Of a stretch of DNA of 64,000 nt, positions 41,732-53,505 are shown one piece after another. Each line of letters begins with the position of its first letter. Position 1 is the stretch's first letter. Source of the DNA: Eurosta solidaginis. Lineage: Eukaryota; Arthropoda; Insecta; Diptera; Tephritidae. Where the stretch lies: positions 31,803,426 through 31,867,425 of the forward strand of contig NC_090321.1 in assembly GCF_040869045.1 (NCBI RefSeq). The letters are read 5' to 3'. Under the pieces are notes generated by a model. It was not told the origin of the DNA, searched no databases, and was given only the letters and a program-made list of their open reading frames with translations. Made by a program: the position numbers and the translations under genes.

Positions 41732-42260
41732 ATAAGACTACGTCAGTGCAGCGTGCAATGATTTGGATTCGAAAACATACTTCTTAAGCGATTGTGCCTA
41801 GATATAGGCAATGATCTTGTTTTCTGGGAGGAGTCTCAGAAATTCCGTCATAACTCACTTTAGCTCAACCGGTATCAAAGATTCGACTTCGGTCATTTGT
41901 TAGCCGATATTCAAGATTCTCGCGAAGTCAAAGAATATCCTAGAGCATTTTAGTCGCCAGGCATACCTGCCCCGTGTATATTCCAAGCCCGCTAACTTGC
42001 TGTGGTCCGTTAAGACTGCGTCAGTGTAGCGTGCAATGATTTGGTGTTTCATATGAAATTTCAGTGTAGATTCGAAAGTGCACTTCATTAGCGAATGCGC
42101 CTAGATATAGGCAATGCTCTTGTTTTCTGGGAGGAGTCTCAGAAATGCCGTCAGGTCTCACTTTAACTCAACCGGTGCCAAAGCTTCGTTTTGAGTCATT
42201 AGTCAGCCGGTATTCGAGATTAACGCGAAGTCAAAGAGCATCCTAGCCAGAGTTATCAAT
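41732..42260. repeat. Tandem duplication spanning a retroposon start
   Basis: 'aagactacgtcagtgcagcg' (41738) recurs as 'aagactgcgtcagtgtagcg' (42010), and 'tgttttctgggaggagtctc' occurs at about 41819 and 42120. Each copy includes the beginning of the minus retroposon (41945-42007 in the second). Unit size is about 270-300 bp. The retroposon insertion came first and was then duplicated with its flank. Confidence 0.75.
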
Positions 42261-42457
42261 GAGCGATCAGCCTTTAGAATATTTGTAGTAACGTAATGAA
42301 GGGGCTTTCTTCAAGAATATGCTAAAAGTATGAAATCTTTCCGAAGAATGAAAGCGATGTAGAGTAGTATGAAATCGTTTGTTTTGACGTGTTAGTATAG
42401 GCTACCGGCTTCCAAAGTTATCAATGAACTCAAAGATTCGTAAATATATCCTATTAA

Positions 42458-42712
42458 GGCCGGCCGCCGTAGTTTTATTGCAGCTTGCTCCGCCTACCAC
42501 ACAAAAGGCCCTAGTTTCAGGTTCAAAGCAACGTCAAAAATTTAGAAAAAAGTTGTTTAACGAGAAAAAAATTTTTTCTAAGCGTGGTTGCTCTTCAAAT
42601 ACTCCGAGAGCGTTTCTGCGATGAAAAGCTTTTTAATAAAAATTCATTTGATTGTTCCGTCCCGTAGAAAAAATTAAAAAGGAGCCCAACCCAAATTGGA
42701 ACAGGGTTTGAT
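42458..42712 (+). mobile_element. tRNA-derived SINE, diverged
   Basis: Begins 'gccggccgccgtagttttat' (head), contains 'cttgctccgcctaccacac', a degraded B box ('gtttcaggttcaaagc'), 'ttctaagcgtggttgctctt' and 'gagcccaacccaaattgga'. The central part after 'gatgaaaagc' is internally deleted. Confidence 0.7.
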
Positions 42713-43681
42713 AGTATAACAGGAAGAAATTTGTATCCAAACAGAACTTCGTCAATTCATCAAAAAAAAAAAAAAATTATAATAATAATAAAAATAATAA
42801 TCATTATCGACGGTCCCTGATTTTAAGAAATACATCAACGCTACTCACCTCATATTATGTGGTTACGTATCCGTTATAAATATGCATATTTTTTGATATT
42901 GCCGTACCCATTTTATTTCTATCCGCATTATGGCTTAACCTGGTCGAGTGGATACTCATAAACAAAACAAAAACAAATGTAGACACAAAATCCTTCGCTG
43001 GATTGATGCGAGCGTCTGAGCGTCTGGCTGATAGTTTGCTGATGCAACATCGATAGGTGATATTTATTTAAACTCATGCCAACTCGTGCAGACTGCAAAC
43101 TCAGGTCAAGCGTCGAATATTTCAATATTATTTATTCCCCAAAAGCAAAAGTCAAGCGTTGCATTTGTATTGCGTTGTCAGCGCACTTTTTCATGCAACT
43201 TTGTTTGCCAAAGCTCGATAGATTTTTTGTGGGTTTGTCTGCGGGAAAGTTGCTATAAACATATTTATACATACATACACATACATACTAATAAAGCAGT
43301 ACCTATCACAAACACACTTTTTTGTTGCTTTTTTCGTGATCTCTTGGTTTTTGTTTTTCCATTTTGCTATTGAAATCGCTGAAGTTATTGTTTTGTTCTC
43401 TATGTTTATGGCTAAACAATGAATGGCGACAAAAGGGGGGCGCTGTTCTACCTGCGACAGCTGCATACAACAACTTGTAATAGCACAACATTGTTTATTG
43501 TTGTTGCTTTCGTGAGAAATAGTTTTAAAATGGAAATTTTTTATACAATAATTGCTTGTGCCATGGCATTGACAACACAATTCTTCTGCAAGCGTAAAAA
43601 AAATTGCTTGGTTTTAGCTGAAAGGATAAAAATTTAGAAAAACACTGAACAAACTAATGCATTGAGCACAAAAAAAAAAAA
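42713..43681. other. Non-coding spacer
   Basis: AT-rich with an A(14) run (42761), an ATA-rich segment (42780-42800) and ACAT repeats (43263-43290). Small frames, such as 43191-43580 on the minus strand, have no recognisable similarity and no gene context. Confidence 0.3.
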
Positions 43682-46459
43682 AACAAGTAAGGAAGGTTAA
43701 GTTCGGGCGTAACCGAACATTACATACTGAGTTGAGAGCTATGGTGAAAATATAAGGGAAAATAACCATGTAGGAAAATGAACCTAGGGTAACCCTGGAA
43801 TGTGTTTGTATGATATGTGTATCAAATGAAAGGCATTAAAGAGTATTTTATGAGGGAGTGGGCCATAGTTCTATAGGTGGACGCCATTTAGGGATATCGC
43901 CATAAAGGTGGATCAGGGTTGACTCTAGAATTTGTTTGTACGATATGGGTATCAAAAAAAAGGTGCTAATGAGTGTTTTAAAAGGGAGTGATCCTTAGTT
44001 CCATAGGTGGACGCCGTTTCGAAATATCGCCATAAAGGGGGAACAGGGGTGACTCTAGAATGCGTTTGTATGATATGGGTATCAAATTAAAGGTATTAAT
44101 GAGGGTTTTAAAAGGGAGTGGTGGTAGTTGTATAGGTGGTCGCCTTTTCGATATATCGCCATAAAGGTGGACCAGGGGTGACTCTAGACTTTGTTTGTAC
44201 GATATGGGTATCAAATGAAAGGCACTAAAGAGTATTTTATGAGGGAGTGGGCCATAGTTCTATAGGTGGACGCCATTTAGGGATATCGCCATAAAGGTGG
44301 ATCAGGGTTGACTCTAGAATTTGTTTGTACGATATGGGTATCAAATGAAAGGTGTTAATTAGTGTTTTAAAAGCGAGTAATCCTTAGTTCCATAGGTGGA
44401 CGCCGTTTCGAGATATCTCCATAAAGGTGGACCAGGGGTGACCCTAGAATTTGTTTGTACGATATGGGTATCAAAAAAAAGGTGCTAATGAGTGTTTTAA
44501 AAGGGAGTGATCCTTAGTTCCATAGGTGGACGCCGTTTCGAAATATCGTCATAAAGGGGGAACAGGGGTGACTCTAGAATACGTTTGTACGATATGGGTA
44601 TCAAATTAAAGGTATTAATGAGGGTTTTAAAAGGGAGTTGTGGTAGTTGTATAGGTGGTCGCCTTTTCGAGGTATCGCAATAAAGGTGGACCAGGGGTGA
44701 CTCTAGACTTTGTTTGTACAATATGGGTATCAAATGAAAGGTGTTAATGAGTATTTTTAAAAAGGAGTTCGCCTTCTTTCTATGAGTGTTTTAAAAGGGA
44801 GTGATCCTTAGTTCCATAGGTGGACGCCGTTTCGAAATATCGCCATAAAGGTGGACCAGGGGTGACTCTAGAATATGTTTGTACGATATGAGTATCAAAT
44901 GAAAGGTGTTAATGAGTATTTTAAAAGGGCGCGGAGCCTAGTTCTATAGGTGGTCGCCTTTTCGAGATATCGCCATAAAGGTGGACCAGGGATGACTCTA
45001 TAATGTGTTTGTACGATATTGGTATCAAATTAAAGGTATTAATGAGAGTTTTAAAAGGGAGTGGTGGCAGTTGTATATGTGAAAGCGTTTTCCAGATGTC
45101 GACCAAAATGTGGACCAGGGTGACCCAGAACATCATCTGTTGGATACCGCTAATTTATTTATATATGTAATACCTGCCAAGATTTCAAGGGTTTTTTATT
45201 TCGCCCTGCAGAACTTTTTCATTTTCTTCTACTTAATATGGTAGGTATCACAACCATTTTACAAAGTTCTTTCCAAAGTTATATTTCGCGTCAATAAACC
45301 AATCCAATTACAATGGTTCATCCCTTTTTTCGTATTTGGTATAGAATTATGGCATTTTTTTCATTTTTCGTAATTTTCGATATCGGAAAAGTGGGCGTGG
45401 TCATAGACGGATTTTGTTCATTTTTTATACCAAGATAAAGTGCGTTCAGATAAGTACGTGAACTAGGTTCAGTAAAGATATGTCGATTTTTGCTGCAGTT
45501 ATCGTGTTAACGGCCATGCGGAAAGACAGACCGACGACCGTGTATAAAAACTGGGCGTGGCTTCAACCGATTTCGCCTATTTTCACAGAAAACAGTTAGC
45601 GTCATAAAATCTATGCCCCTACCAAATTTCAAAGGGATTGGTAAATTTTTGTTCAACTTATGGTATTAAAAGTGTCCTAGACAAATTAAATGAAAACGGG
45701 CGGAGCCATGCCCATTTTGAAATTTTCTTTTATTTTTGTATTTTGTTGCACCATATCATTACTGGAGTTGAATGTTGAAATATTAAATACTAAATACTAA
45801 TTTACTTATATACTGTAAAGATATTAAATTTTTTGTTAAAATTTTACTTTAAAATTTTTTTTTTTTAAAAGTGGGCGTGGTCCTTCTCCGAATTTGCTAA
45901 TTTTTATTAAGCGTACATATAGTAATAGGAGTATCGTTCCTGCCACATTTCATCATGATATCTTCAACGACTGCCAAATTACAGCTTGCAAAATTTTAAA
46001 TTACCTTCTTTTAAAAGTGGGCGGTGCCACGCCCGTTGTCCAAAATTTTACTAATTTTCAATTCTGCGTCATAAGATCAACTCGCCTACCAAATTTTATT
46101 GCTTGATCTGTCTTTGGTAATGAATTATTGCACTTTTTCGGTTTTTCGAAATTTTCGATATCGAAAAAGTGGGCGTGGTTATAATCCGATATCGTTCATT
46201 TTAAATAGCGATCTGAGATGAGTGCTCAGGAACCTACATACTAAATTTCATTAAGAAATTTACTCAAGTTATAGTGCTAACGGACGGACGGATGGATGGA
46301 CGGACGGACGGACATGGCTCAATCAAATTTTTTTTCGATCCTGATGATTTTGATATATGGAAGTCTATATCTACCTCGATTCCTTTATACTTGTACAACC
46401 AACCGTTATGCAATCAAACTTAATATACTCTGTGAGCTCTGCTCAACTGAGTATAAAAA
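43682..46459 (-). mobile_element. INE-1/Helentron-like element, long copy with large monomer array
   Basis: Minus-oriented. The 3' end has 'acaagtaaggaaggttaag' with the hairpin GTTCGGgcgtaaCCGAAC (about 43701-43718). The monomer array spans 43800-45130. The conserved body has several 'gtgggcgtgg' blocks, the leader has a GGACGGACGGAC tract (about 46272-46312), and it ends 'ctctgctcaactgagtat'. No coding capacity. At 2.8 kb it is longer than the copy at 15561 because of array expansion. Confidence 0.85.
43800..45130. repeat. ~130-bp monomer array with higher-order repetition
   Basis: About ten units, each with 'gtacgatatgggtatcaaa', 'tataggtggacgcc' and 'gatatcgccataaaggtgga'. Variant types alternate: a 'tgagggagtgggccatag' type at about 43850 and 44240 (389 bp apart) and a 'gtggtagttgtataggtgg' type at 44121 and 44640 (519 bp apart). 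These are multiples of the monomer. Frames at 43978-44214 and 44497-44733 are near-identical products of this and are not genes. Confidence 0.9.
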
Positions 46460-46751
46460 CAAACGATTGCACTAAATCGGGTTCGAAAAGTGGTTTGTGT
46501 ATTGGTTGAAAAGTTGTATGTCACCCAAGGCGCACTTCCGTTTGCAGGTGCGATTTTATGGTAAAGAGTGAAAATGCCTGATTTATATAGCCTGTGGAAC
46601 GGAAAGGAGACGAATACATACTCGAAAAGGTTAAGATACAAGAGCATATAAAAAAGTGAAATAGTGATAAGTAACAGCCAGATCTCAGTAGTCGCCATCG
46701 CCTGAAATGAGTTAAATGCAAAAGCGCAATTCATTTCCAATAAGATTCAAG

Positions 46752-46815
46752 CAGAGTATCCCTCCAATTTGCATCGTGCTCCAACTTAATTTTTCCTACA
46801 AACTGGTAGGACGGC
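46752..46815 (-). mobile_element. SINE 3' part, separated by a LINE insertion
   Basis: The sequence 'ccctccaatttgcatcgtgc' through 'cctacaaactggtaggacgg' is the 3' body of the SINE (minus). Its continuation appears at 48262 ('tttacatactttatgccgac'). Confidence 0.7.
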
Positions 46816-48261
46816 AAGGTAGGCCCGCTACTAAAGCATGGAAAACCAGCTAACATAGGAGATTCTTATCACCCGATATCTCTCCCATCGTCAGTAGCCA
46901 AAACACTTGAAGGCATTCTGCTCCTCTACTTTAAAACAGATTTGCAACTAGCCTATCATCAGCATGGCTTCAGAAAATTACATAGCACAATCACCGCGCT
47001 AAATGCCATTAGCACTCAAATAAACCCCCACCATAGGACAATACTCCTTGCGTTAGGCCTGTCAAAAGATTTTGATACGGTCAACCATGGCACGCTACTG
47101 TAAGCCTGGAAGGGTCTACCTTTCCCCCAGGTCTTAAAAGGTGGACCGCAAATTATCTGTCTGGTGGGCAGGCATCGGTGCAATTCAGGAACGCAACATC
47201 CAAATCAAGAAGAATTAAACCAGGGGTGCCACAGGGTGGTGTCCTATCCCCACTTTTGTTTAACTTCTACATATCAAAGCTACCTTTGTCACCAGAAGGA
47301 GTTACTTTAGTTTCTTACGCCGATGACTGCACAATAATGGCCACAGGCACAAGCCCACAGATCGATGAGCTTTGCAACAAAATAAACGGCTACCTCCCTG
47401 ATCTCTCCAATTTTTTTACCTCGCGAAAACTGACATTATCACCGACTAAATCATCGGCGACCTTATTTACAACATGGACGTCCCAAATCTCAACCATTTT
47501 GAACATCCACATCAATGGCACTACGCTACCGATTTTCTTACAACCCAAAATCTTGTGTGTGACTTTCGATCAGGATCTACATACTGGTATGCATGCTGTC
47601 GCAATTGTACCGAAAATCCAGATCCGAAATAAAATCATGAAATCTTTTGCTGGCAGTACTTGGGGTAAAGATATAGAAACGCTCATTACCACTTACAAAG
47701 CAATTGGCCAACCGATTGCATGCTACGCGTCCCCGATATGGTCGCCAAGCCTAAACACTACTCAATGGAAGAAGCTACAGGCCTGCCAAAATATCGCCGT
47801 CAGAACCGTCACGGGTTGTTTTCTTATGTCCCCAGAACACCTTCTACATAATGAGAAGGGAGAGAAATGAAATGCTAACCAAACAGTTTCTGTTGAATAG
47901 CCAGAAACCTGCACATCCCAACAGACATCTCACACTGTCCCTAGGGAAACGCGCGTCACTCTAGCTCAACTTTGATCTGGACACTGTAACAGGTTAAACT
48001 ATTACCTAAACAGAATCAACCCCGACATACAAAACATATGTCCTGCTTGTAATGTGTCCCCACATGACACCAACCATCTCTTTAACTGTATTATGGAACC
48101 AACGCCTGAACACCCCTCTCATTATTGTCTAATCCCGTTGAAAAAGCAAGTTTCCTTGAACTCCCGTTAGAGGAAATTGATGACAATTTGTGATCGCTCG
48201 CTCCTATTGGATGGGGCGAAGCACTGCTACAAAAACAACAACAACAACAACCACAACAATA
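46816..48261 (+). pseudogene. Jockey-like LINE (RT to 3' end), nested in a SINE
   Basis: Upstream pieces: QHGFRKLHSTITALNAI near 46970 and a damaged palm, LGLSKDFDTVNH, near 47060. The main frame (47178-47870) has GVPQGGVLSPLLFNFYISKL, the catalytic SYADDCTIMATG, LTLSPTKS, YASPIWSPSL and LQACQNIAVRTVTGC. After a frameshift near 47865 the tail continues with a Cys-rich segment 'NICPACNVSPHDTNHLFNC' (about 48030-48090). The 3' end is 'ggatggggcgaagcactgct' then (CAA)n at 48230. A stop at about 47101 and the frameshift make it inactive, but YADD is intact. The endonuclease is missing. Confidence 0.8.
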
Positions 48262-48492
48262 AAGGCATTTACATACTTTATGCCGACTTCGAACGGCAGC
48301 TGCAAACCATATAAATTTTCACCGAAAAAATGCACTCGTAGTGCTCACCAAACACTGCAGAGAGGCGATACCGCTTAGTAAAACTGTTTTGCAATTGATT
48401 AAACCTTTTTTCAAAAATCTTTGATGTTGCTTCGTTAGGCACTAGACTTCCCACATGGTATGCAGATCGCGCATAACTCCATGGCGGCCGCC
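48262..48492 (-). mobile_element. SINE 5' part (minus), right of the LINE insertion
   Basis: It reads 'catactttatgccgacttcg' through a diverged head 'ggcggccgccatggagttat' (minus). With 46752-46815 it makes one SINE split by the LINE. Confidence 0.7.
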
Positions 48493-48894
48493 ATTTTTTG
48501 GATATATCCCCTAAACTTGATTAAACTTGATTCTAACACTGAATTCGTTGAGCTAAAACTTTGCTATCGGCTTGCCAGTTGTCGCTTGGAGGAGCAGAAA
48601 AGAAGCACAGAGTTATAGAGATGGAGAGAGAATTGCGGGTAGAATGAAATGGAAAGCGTGAAGGAATTTGGAGTGTGGTAGTGTACGAGTAAGTAAGAGG
48701 AAGAGGGACAATGCAATGCATGAAGAGAGCGGTAGGGAGATAGCAAAGCTCAGGGGAAGAGTAAGAGATGAACTCTTAGCCCCATCCACAGATGGTCTGT
48801 AAAGCCTTATGCTGATGAATGCCAAAAAAATGCCGTTTTCAGCGTTCAATACCCAAAAACATAGAAGAGGATAACACAGTCCCCAGGGGGATTC
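48493..48894. other. Non-coding, purine-rich
   Basis: 48600-48770 is strongly purine-biased (GAGAGAG, GGAAAGCG, GAAGAGGGA). Frames on the minus strand here are compositional. Confidence 0.3.
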
Positions 48895-49078
48895 GATCAG
48901 GAGATTGTAGAGGTTAAACTCTTACTTATACGGAATCAGCTCCGCTTACGAAATGTATGTCCTGCATATTAAGTATCACCACCTGACATCAGCTTATTGT
49001 ATGGAACCAGCGCTGTTAACACCAATATCTGCGCGCTATGTCTCTGTATAAACTGGAAGTTTCTTTGGACTGCTTTGG
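48895..49078 (+). mobile_element. Jockey-like LINE C-terminal fragment
   Basis: The sequence 'ggttaaactcttacttatac', 'aaatgtatgtcctgcatatt' and 'tgtatggaaccagcgctg' parallels 47990-48110 of the LINE at 46816-48261. It stops where the next LINE begins. Confidence 0.55.
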
Positions 49079-49860
49079 GTGGGAATATACATAGAGAAAT
49101 CCCTTTATTACACGGAGTGTGCTTTAGGAGTCTTCTTAGACATTGTCGTGGCTTTCAACAATGTCTCTAAGCGAGCGATCGTGGATGGTCTTAATTATAT
49201 TAAAGTAAATCCAGCCATAACCAAATGGTTCGGCTCTCGGTTAAATTGCAGGAAGATTACTTCACAATGGGGATTGTAGGAGGCCACGAAATTGGTGGAC
49301 AGGTGCACGCTGCAGGGCGGAGTGTTATCACCTCATCTGTGGATGCTGGACATCAACCAACTGCTCAAGCGGTTTGATGAGGGATCGCAGACGTTGCCAT
49401 TGTCACAAGTGGGAAGTACCCTCCCTGGGTTGGATCGGGCGCTTCGGAACATTAATTTCGGGTTGACAGCCAACGCAGAGAAAAGTTGCTCCTATCATGA
49501 AAAAAGAGGGGACTGTAGACTCTTGACGTGTATTCTGACTGGGCATTGCCTTCTGGCGTCACATGCCTTTAAATGAGGCATGGTCCATGACATTAGTTGT
49601 AGGAAGTGCGGGTTGGGGGAGAAAATGATCGAGCACGTCTTTCGCTCATACACTGCGTTTGCCAGTCTAAGACTCCAGCTATAGCAAAGTCCTAGAAGCT
49701 TTAAGTATTTGCCAAGAGGACGAAATTATTTTATAAAACAGGTACTGGGTTTTGATAAGGGTTTTCAGATTGCCCATTAAACAAACTTCTGGTACACTAC
49801 GATCTCATTCAGGCTATGTGGTGTCGTCATGGACCGGCCAGTTCAACCTGAAATAACCTA
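49079..49860 (+). pseudogene. R1-like LINE with internal deletion (RT joined to C-terminus)
   Basis: The frame 49079-49279 reads GVFLDIVVAFNNVSKRAIVD (a decayed 'FLDIEGAFDN.S'). The frame 49292-49576 reads LQGGVLSPHLWMLDINQLL (the 'PQGGVLSPLLW' motif), then LDRALRNINFGLTANAEKS, and passes directly into DCRLLTCILTGHCLLASHAF, a region normally hundreds of residues downstream. The YADD box and RNase H are deleted. The 3' UTR matches 35990-36137, ending 'ggaccggccagttcaacctg'. Confidence 0.75.
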
Positions 49861-49865
49861 GCGCC

Positions 49866-49955
49866 TGCTACTTTTGGGTGCCTACTTCTTCCTATGCTCC
49901 TATATGCGGGATCCGATAAGAACACCTTTTTAGCTGGAGAATCACAGAGGCCTTA
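49866..49955 (-). mobile_element. RTE-type LINE scrap
   Basis: On the minus strand 'ccagctaaaaaggtgttctt' followed by 'atcggatcccgcatatagga' corresponds to the 'PAKKVFLSDPAYG' codons of the RTE copies at 14546 and 53800. Confidence 0.5.
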
Positions 49956-51261
49956 AACATTTGAAAATTTTTGCCACCAGAAGCATTTAATCTTCTTCTG
50001 CTTGGTTCATTTAAAAACGCATACAAACATTGCTTTTAAGCACAAATCTCGTGCAGATGTCAGAGTACATAAAATCAATTAAATTCATCGATCTGCTATC
50101 TAGTGTTGTTTGTTTGGCGCTTTTGTTTTCATTGTTGCTTCCATTGGTGGCTTTTATCAGTGTTGACGTTTTAGTTTTCGCTATTGTTATGTTTGTTGTT
50201 TTCCTTGTTGCCTCAGTTTAAAGTCGTTTTTTTTAAACCTTCATATTAGATTTTCGGTTGCGTCTATTTTCGTATGACTTTTTTTTTGCTTTAAGCTTTC
50301 CATTCTTCTGGCATACATACGCGATTCCATCTTACATTCCATTGATTGTTCGAATCTCTGATGGATTGGCATGTTAAGAGATATGCAGAGTAGAATGTGG
50401 TAAATGGTAAGCGGGTAAAAGCTCTTCAGATTAGCTGCCATTGGCAAAGGCAATGTAGTCAACTTAATTGAAAAGATGCATAAGGGGAAATGTATAAAAA
50501 AAACGGCTATAGTGTGATTAAATGAAATCAAAGAAAGCTTTAAAAAGCTTGCCATGGATAATGTTCTTGTTGTTGTAATTGTTATGATATACGTATTATT
50601 TCTAAATTATACAAATTTTTAACTAAAATTGTTGAAAGAAAACTTTAAAACTGGTGGCATAGTTCGTTGAATAAATTAATTTCAGGAACTACCAAACTCT
50701 CTATCGCAATCAGCTGGAAACCACTCCACTTCGCTCACATACCTACGCACTGAGAGAAATCGTCGATATGGCGATGTGGCCGCTTAGTGGAAGAATATTT
50801 TTCTCTTACGTACCACCGCTCCTGACATCATAGATTCCAAGCGAGCCCGCAAGAACAACTAGTATGATGAGTAATGTCGCGTTGCTTCGGAAGAAAGGAC
50901 GCTACCCAAAGGGCCACCGCGGTAACGCGTTGTATAATGGTGTCGCGAAGAAGGAATGAAAACCCTTTTAGATGGAAAACGTAAGTGTGAGGAGGGTCGG
51001 ATGCTGGATAGGATACGTAAAATGCTTGAAAAATCTTTCAAAAATGTGGTTGAGGACGAAATGTTCCAATACCTGAGCAGTAAAGATAATGGCGTCCTGG
51101 TAACTGAAGTACAGCGTGTGCGTAAGTTGCGCATGGTACATTTATCCTCAACGCTGGTTTTCAAAGAAGAAGATTAACCCAATATCCTTATCATCGTTGA
51201 CAGAAAAAAGTTCTGGCATCCGACATAGATGATGTGAAAATCGCAATATACCGGTTAAACC
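49956..51261. other. Non-coding spacer; one unexplained 73-codon frame
   Basis: No gene is recognised. A plus-strand frame at 50956-51177 begins MKTLLDGKRKCEEGRM and is hydrophilic and helix-prone (DRIRKMLEKSFKNVVEDE), with no context to support it. The minus frame 50241-50555 is not convincing. Confidence 0.25.
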
Positions 51262-51616
51262 AAAATACCCAAATGTGTCAAGCGGTTGTGCATAGCAACC
51301 CTTTCAAGGGGTTCCAGCGCAATTTATAGCTTCCAATCTTCAGCCTCTCCTACCCGTGGCGATTCCTGATTCCTTAGCACCCGAGGCTCTGGCGACCTCA
51401 AGTTCCGTGGAACTATAGGGTGAGGGGAGGGTTGGCGTAGAAGGTTCAATGTGGTTATATTATCCCGTTCCCAAGATGGTAGGGCTTATAACTTAATGGT
51501 GCTTCTTTCCGGTTTGTACCGGATCTGTATTCGGCAAAGGATTATTAACATCGATAAAACTCCTTAAAAGCAACGATGAGTGTCCTTGTCGCTATAACAA
51601 CATTAACAACATTAGT
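51262..51616 (+). mobile_element. (CAA)n-tailed retroposon, slightly 5'-truncated
   Basis: Shares 'agcaaccctttcaaggggtt', 'cacccgaggctctggcgacc', 'ttcaatgtggttatattatc', 'gtaccggatctgtattcggc' and the CAA-rich end with the 39097 copy. The first ~70 bases of the family are missing or strongly diverged. Confidence 0.75.
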
Positions 51617-51639
51617 ATAAACGGTCTTAACGAACGCGC

Positions 51640-52200
51640 AGCAAAGTTTGATTGAGCTGGATCGAATAGAGAGGCGAAAACGTGGGTCTTGCCGTAAATG
51701 ATCATCCAAGAAAGAGTCGGCGCTTTTGCGCCATGGCAGCCACGTCTCTGTTGTTGTATATAAGTTAGAGACTGTGCAGGACTTCGTCTACTCGGGAACC
51801 AGAATTAACAGCGTACCAGTGTCAGCTTAGAAATTATTTGGAGATTAACTCTGGCCAATAAGTGCTACTTTGAACTGAGTAGGCAATTGAAAGGTAAAGT
51901 CCTATTTTAACGAAAACAATTTTTGATCTACAAGGCGTCCAGCTTCCTTGCTCTCATTTTTTGTCTCGGTATTAATGAGTAGTATCGAGAGAAGTTAAGA
52001 TGGTTTTTGGGGTGTTCGAAAGAGAAGTTCTGTAAAAGATTTATGGCCTTGATGAGGACAATGAGGCCCAAAAGCCTTGTCATGTTATGCGAATGGACGA
52101 CAACGCTCCAGCCAAGAAAGCATTTCAGCTGACATTGCAATTTGGAAGCAGAGGAAAGGGCGGCTTCCCCTGGGTTGGTAGAGGCATGTGGAGGAAAACT
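51640..52200 (+). pseudogene. RTE-type LINE C-terminus, heavily decayed
   Basis: Only remnants are seen: 'gactgtgcaggacttcgtct' (the 'DFVYLG' region), 'ctggccaataagtgctactt' (LANKCYF), 'ttcgaaagagaagttctgta' (FERKVL), 'cgacaacgctccagccaaga' (DNAPAK). Many indels and stops. It represents an older subfamily than 14546 and 53800. Confidence 0.55.
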
Positions 52201-53036
52201 TGACTTTGCTTGTTGCTCCATATTAGAAGTTTCTATTCGCGGTTTTGTTCTAATTGGGCTTAACCCCGTTTTAATTAAAGTCCTTCATTCTTGGTGGTGC
52301 AGGTATTTAGATCTCCACGGTATATCATTGCTTTAATATCAGATATAACTGCGGATCGGACTAACATCATGCTATGCATAAATGAAGATGCTGCAGTGAG
52401 AATGAAATTTATGTACTCCTTCGTACCAGTTGAGCCAGCGTTGCGCTGCCTCTTCTTTCACAGATGAATTTTACTTTGGTTTGAATCTAGCCATGCTTCA
52501 CTTAGCTCCTCATTATCATGTCAGATTAACTTTTTTTGGGGGACTTGATAAAGGCTGCCTCAACTTGCAGCCATTCTTTATGCGTTCTCGGTTTTATAAT
52601 GCTTTGAAACCAATTTTGTGAAGGCATTTCTCAATTCGAGCGGTTCCCTGAGCATTTTGCGACCATAGTTTCAGATTGCGTCCATAATGTAGTCCATCTC
52701 TGAAAATTCGTTTTCTATTTCGTTCATTTTTTATGTTCTCGCAAATTTTCTTATTCAAGTAATGAATGCTTTCGCTTCTTCTTGGCTACTTCATCTTCTT
52801 TTCGAAAAAACTCTTGCTTTAGGCAATGGCCAGCATATATAAAAGTCTTTGGATTATTTTTACGTTGGCAGTGGTCTTTGCGAGTCGGCGATTGTTAAAT
52901 CTCTCTTCATGTACCAAGACCTACGTTATAAAATTATTCCGTTCCATTGGAAATACTAGAATTTTTCAAACACCAAACTTACTTGCTGCAATGAAATTTG
53001 GCAACCTTGTCACCTCTAGTAGCTGGAGCCTTGAGC
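52201..53036. other. Non-coding spacer
   Basis: No gene is recognised; short frames at 52430 and 52826 lack support. Confidence 0.25.
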
Positions 53037-53186
53037 TCACGAGCGCAGAATAGCAACAAAGAACGTGCTCAACCATCTCTTCCTGCAGCTGCACTTCCTA
53101 CATCTGCTTTTACTGATTAGGCCTTGCTTATAAGCATTTGACGGTAAAAGGCAGTTTAGTGTTAGTATGCCCATCATGAGCTTCAA
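53037..53186 (-). mobile_element. R1-like LINE C-terminal fragment
   Basis: Minus strand reads LKLMMGILTLNCLLPSNAY then LISKSRCRKCSC, a diverged version of the 'DCRLLTGILTGHCLLASHAF...SCRKC' segment at 35750 and 49510. Confidence 0.55.
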
Positions 53187-53505
53187 GTTGTTGTTGTCTT
53201 GTAGCGATAAGACACCCCCGAAGTTTTTAACGTACAAGCCCGATCATCGCGAGAACGATTTAATATGACCACATTGAACCTTTTAGGCCATATCTCCCCC
53301 ACCCAATACTTCGATGAATAACTTGGGGTCACCAGAGCCTCTGCTGTTAATAAAACAGGATTCGCCATAGGAAGGTGCGTTTAAATATGAGCTGTATAAG
53401 CTATTGTGTAGCCAGCCCCTTGAATCAACTTGGTATTTTAGTTGCCTCTTACGACAGGCGTACATGCCGTGGGTATATTCTAAGCCACCTAACCCGCTGG
53501 GGCGT
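53187..53505 (-). mobile_element. (CAA)n-tailed retroposon, with 5' end intact
   Basis: On the minus strand it starts 'cgccccagcgggttaggtgg', followed by 'cttagaatatacccacggca', 'gtcgtaagaggcaactaaaa', 'cagaggctctggtgacccca' and ends 'cgctacaagacaacaacaac'. It has internal deletions in the 3' half (the 'ccggatc' block is missing). The frames at 53183-53465 are not genes. Confidence 0.75.

Noticed and set aside
43191..43580. 129-codon minus-strand frame
   Set aside because: It overlaps several frames on both strands in AT-rich sequence; composition is not protein-like and no motif is found.
43978..44733. Two near-identical 78-codon frames on the minus strand
   Set aside because: They are the same tandem monomers read twice, not paralogous genes.
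50956..51177. 73-codon helix-rich frame
   Set aside because: No family, no promoter or splice context and flanked by repeats; kept only as a note in the spacer entry.
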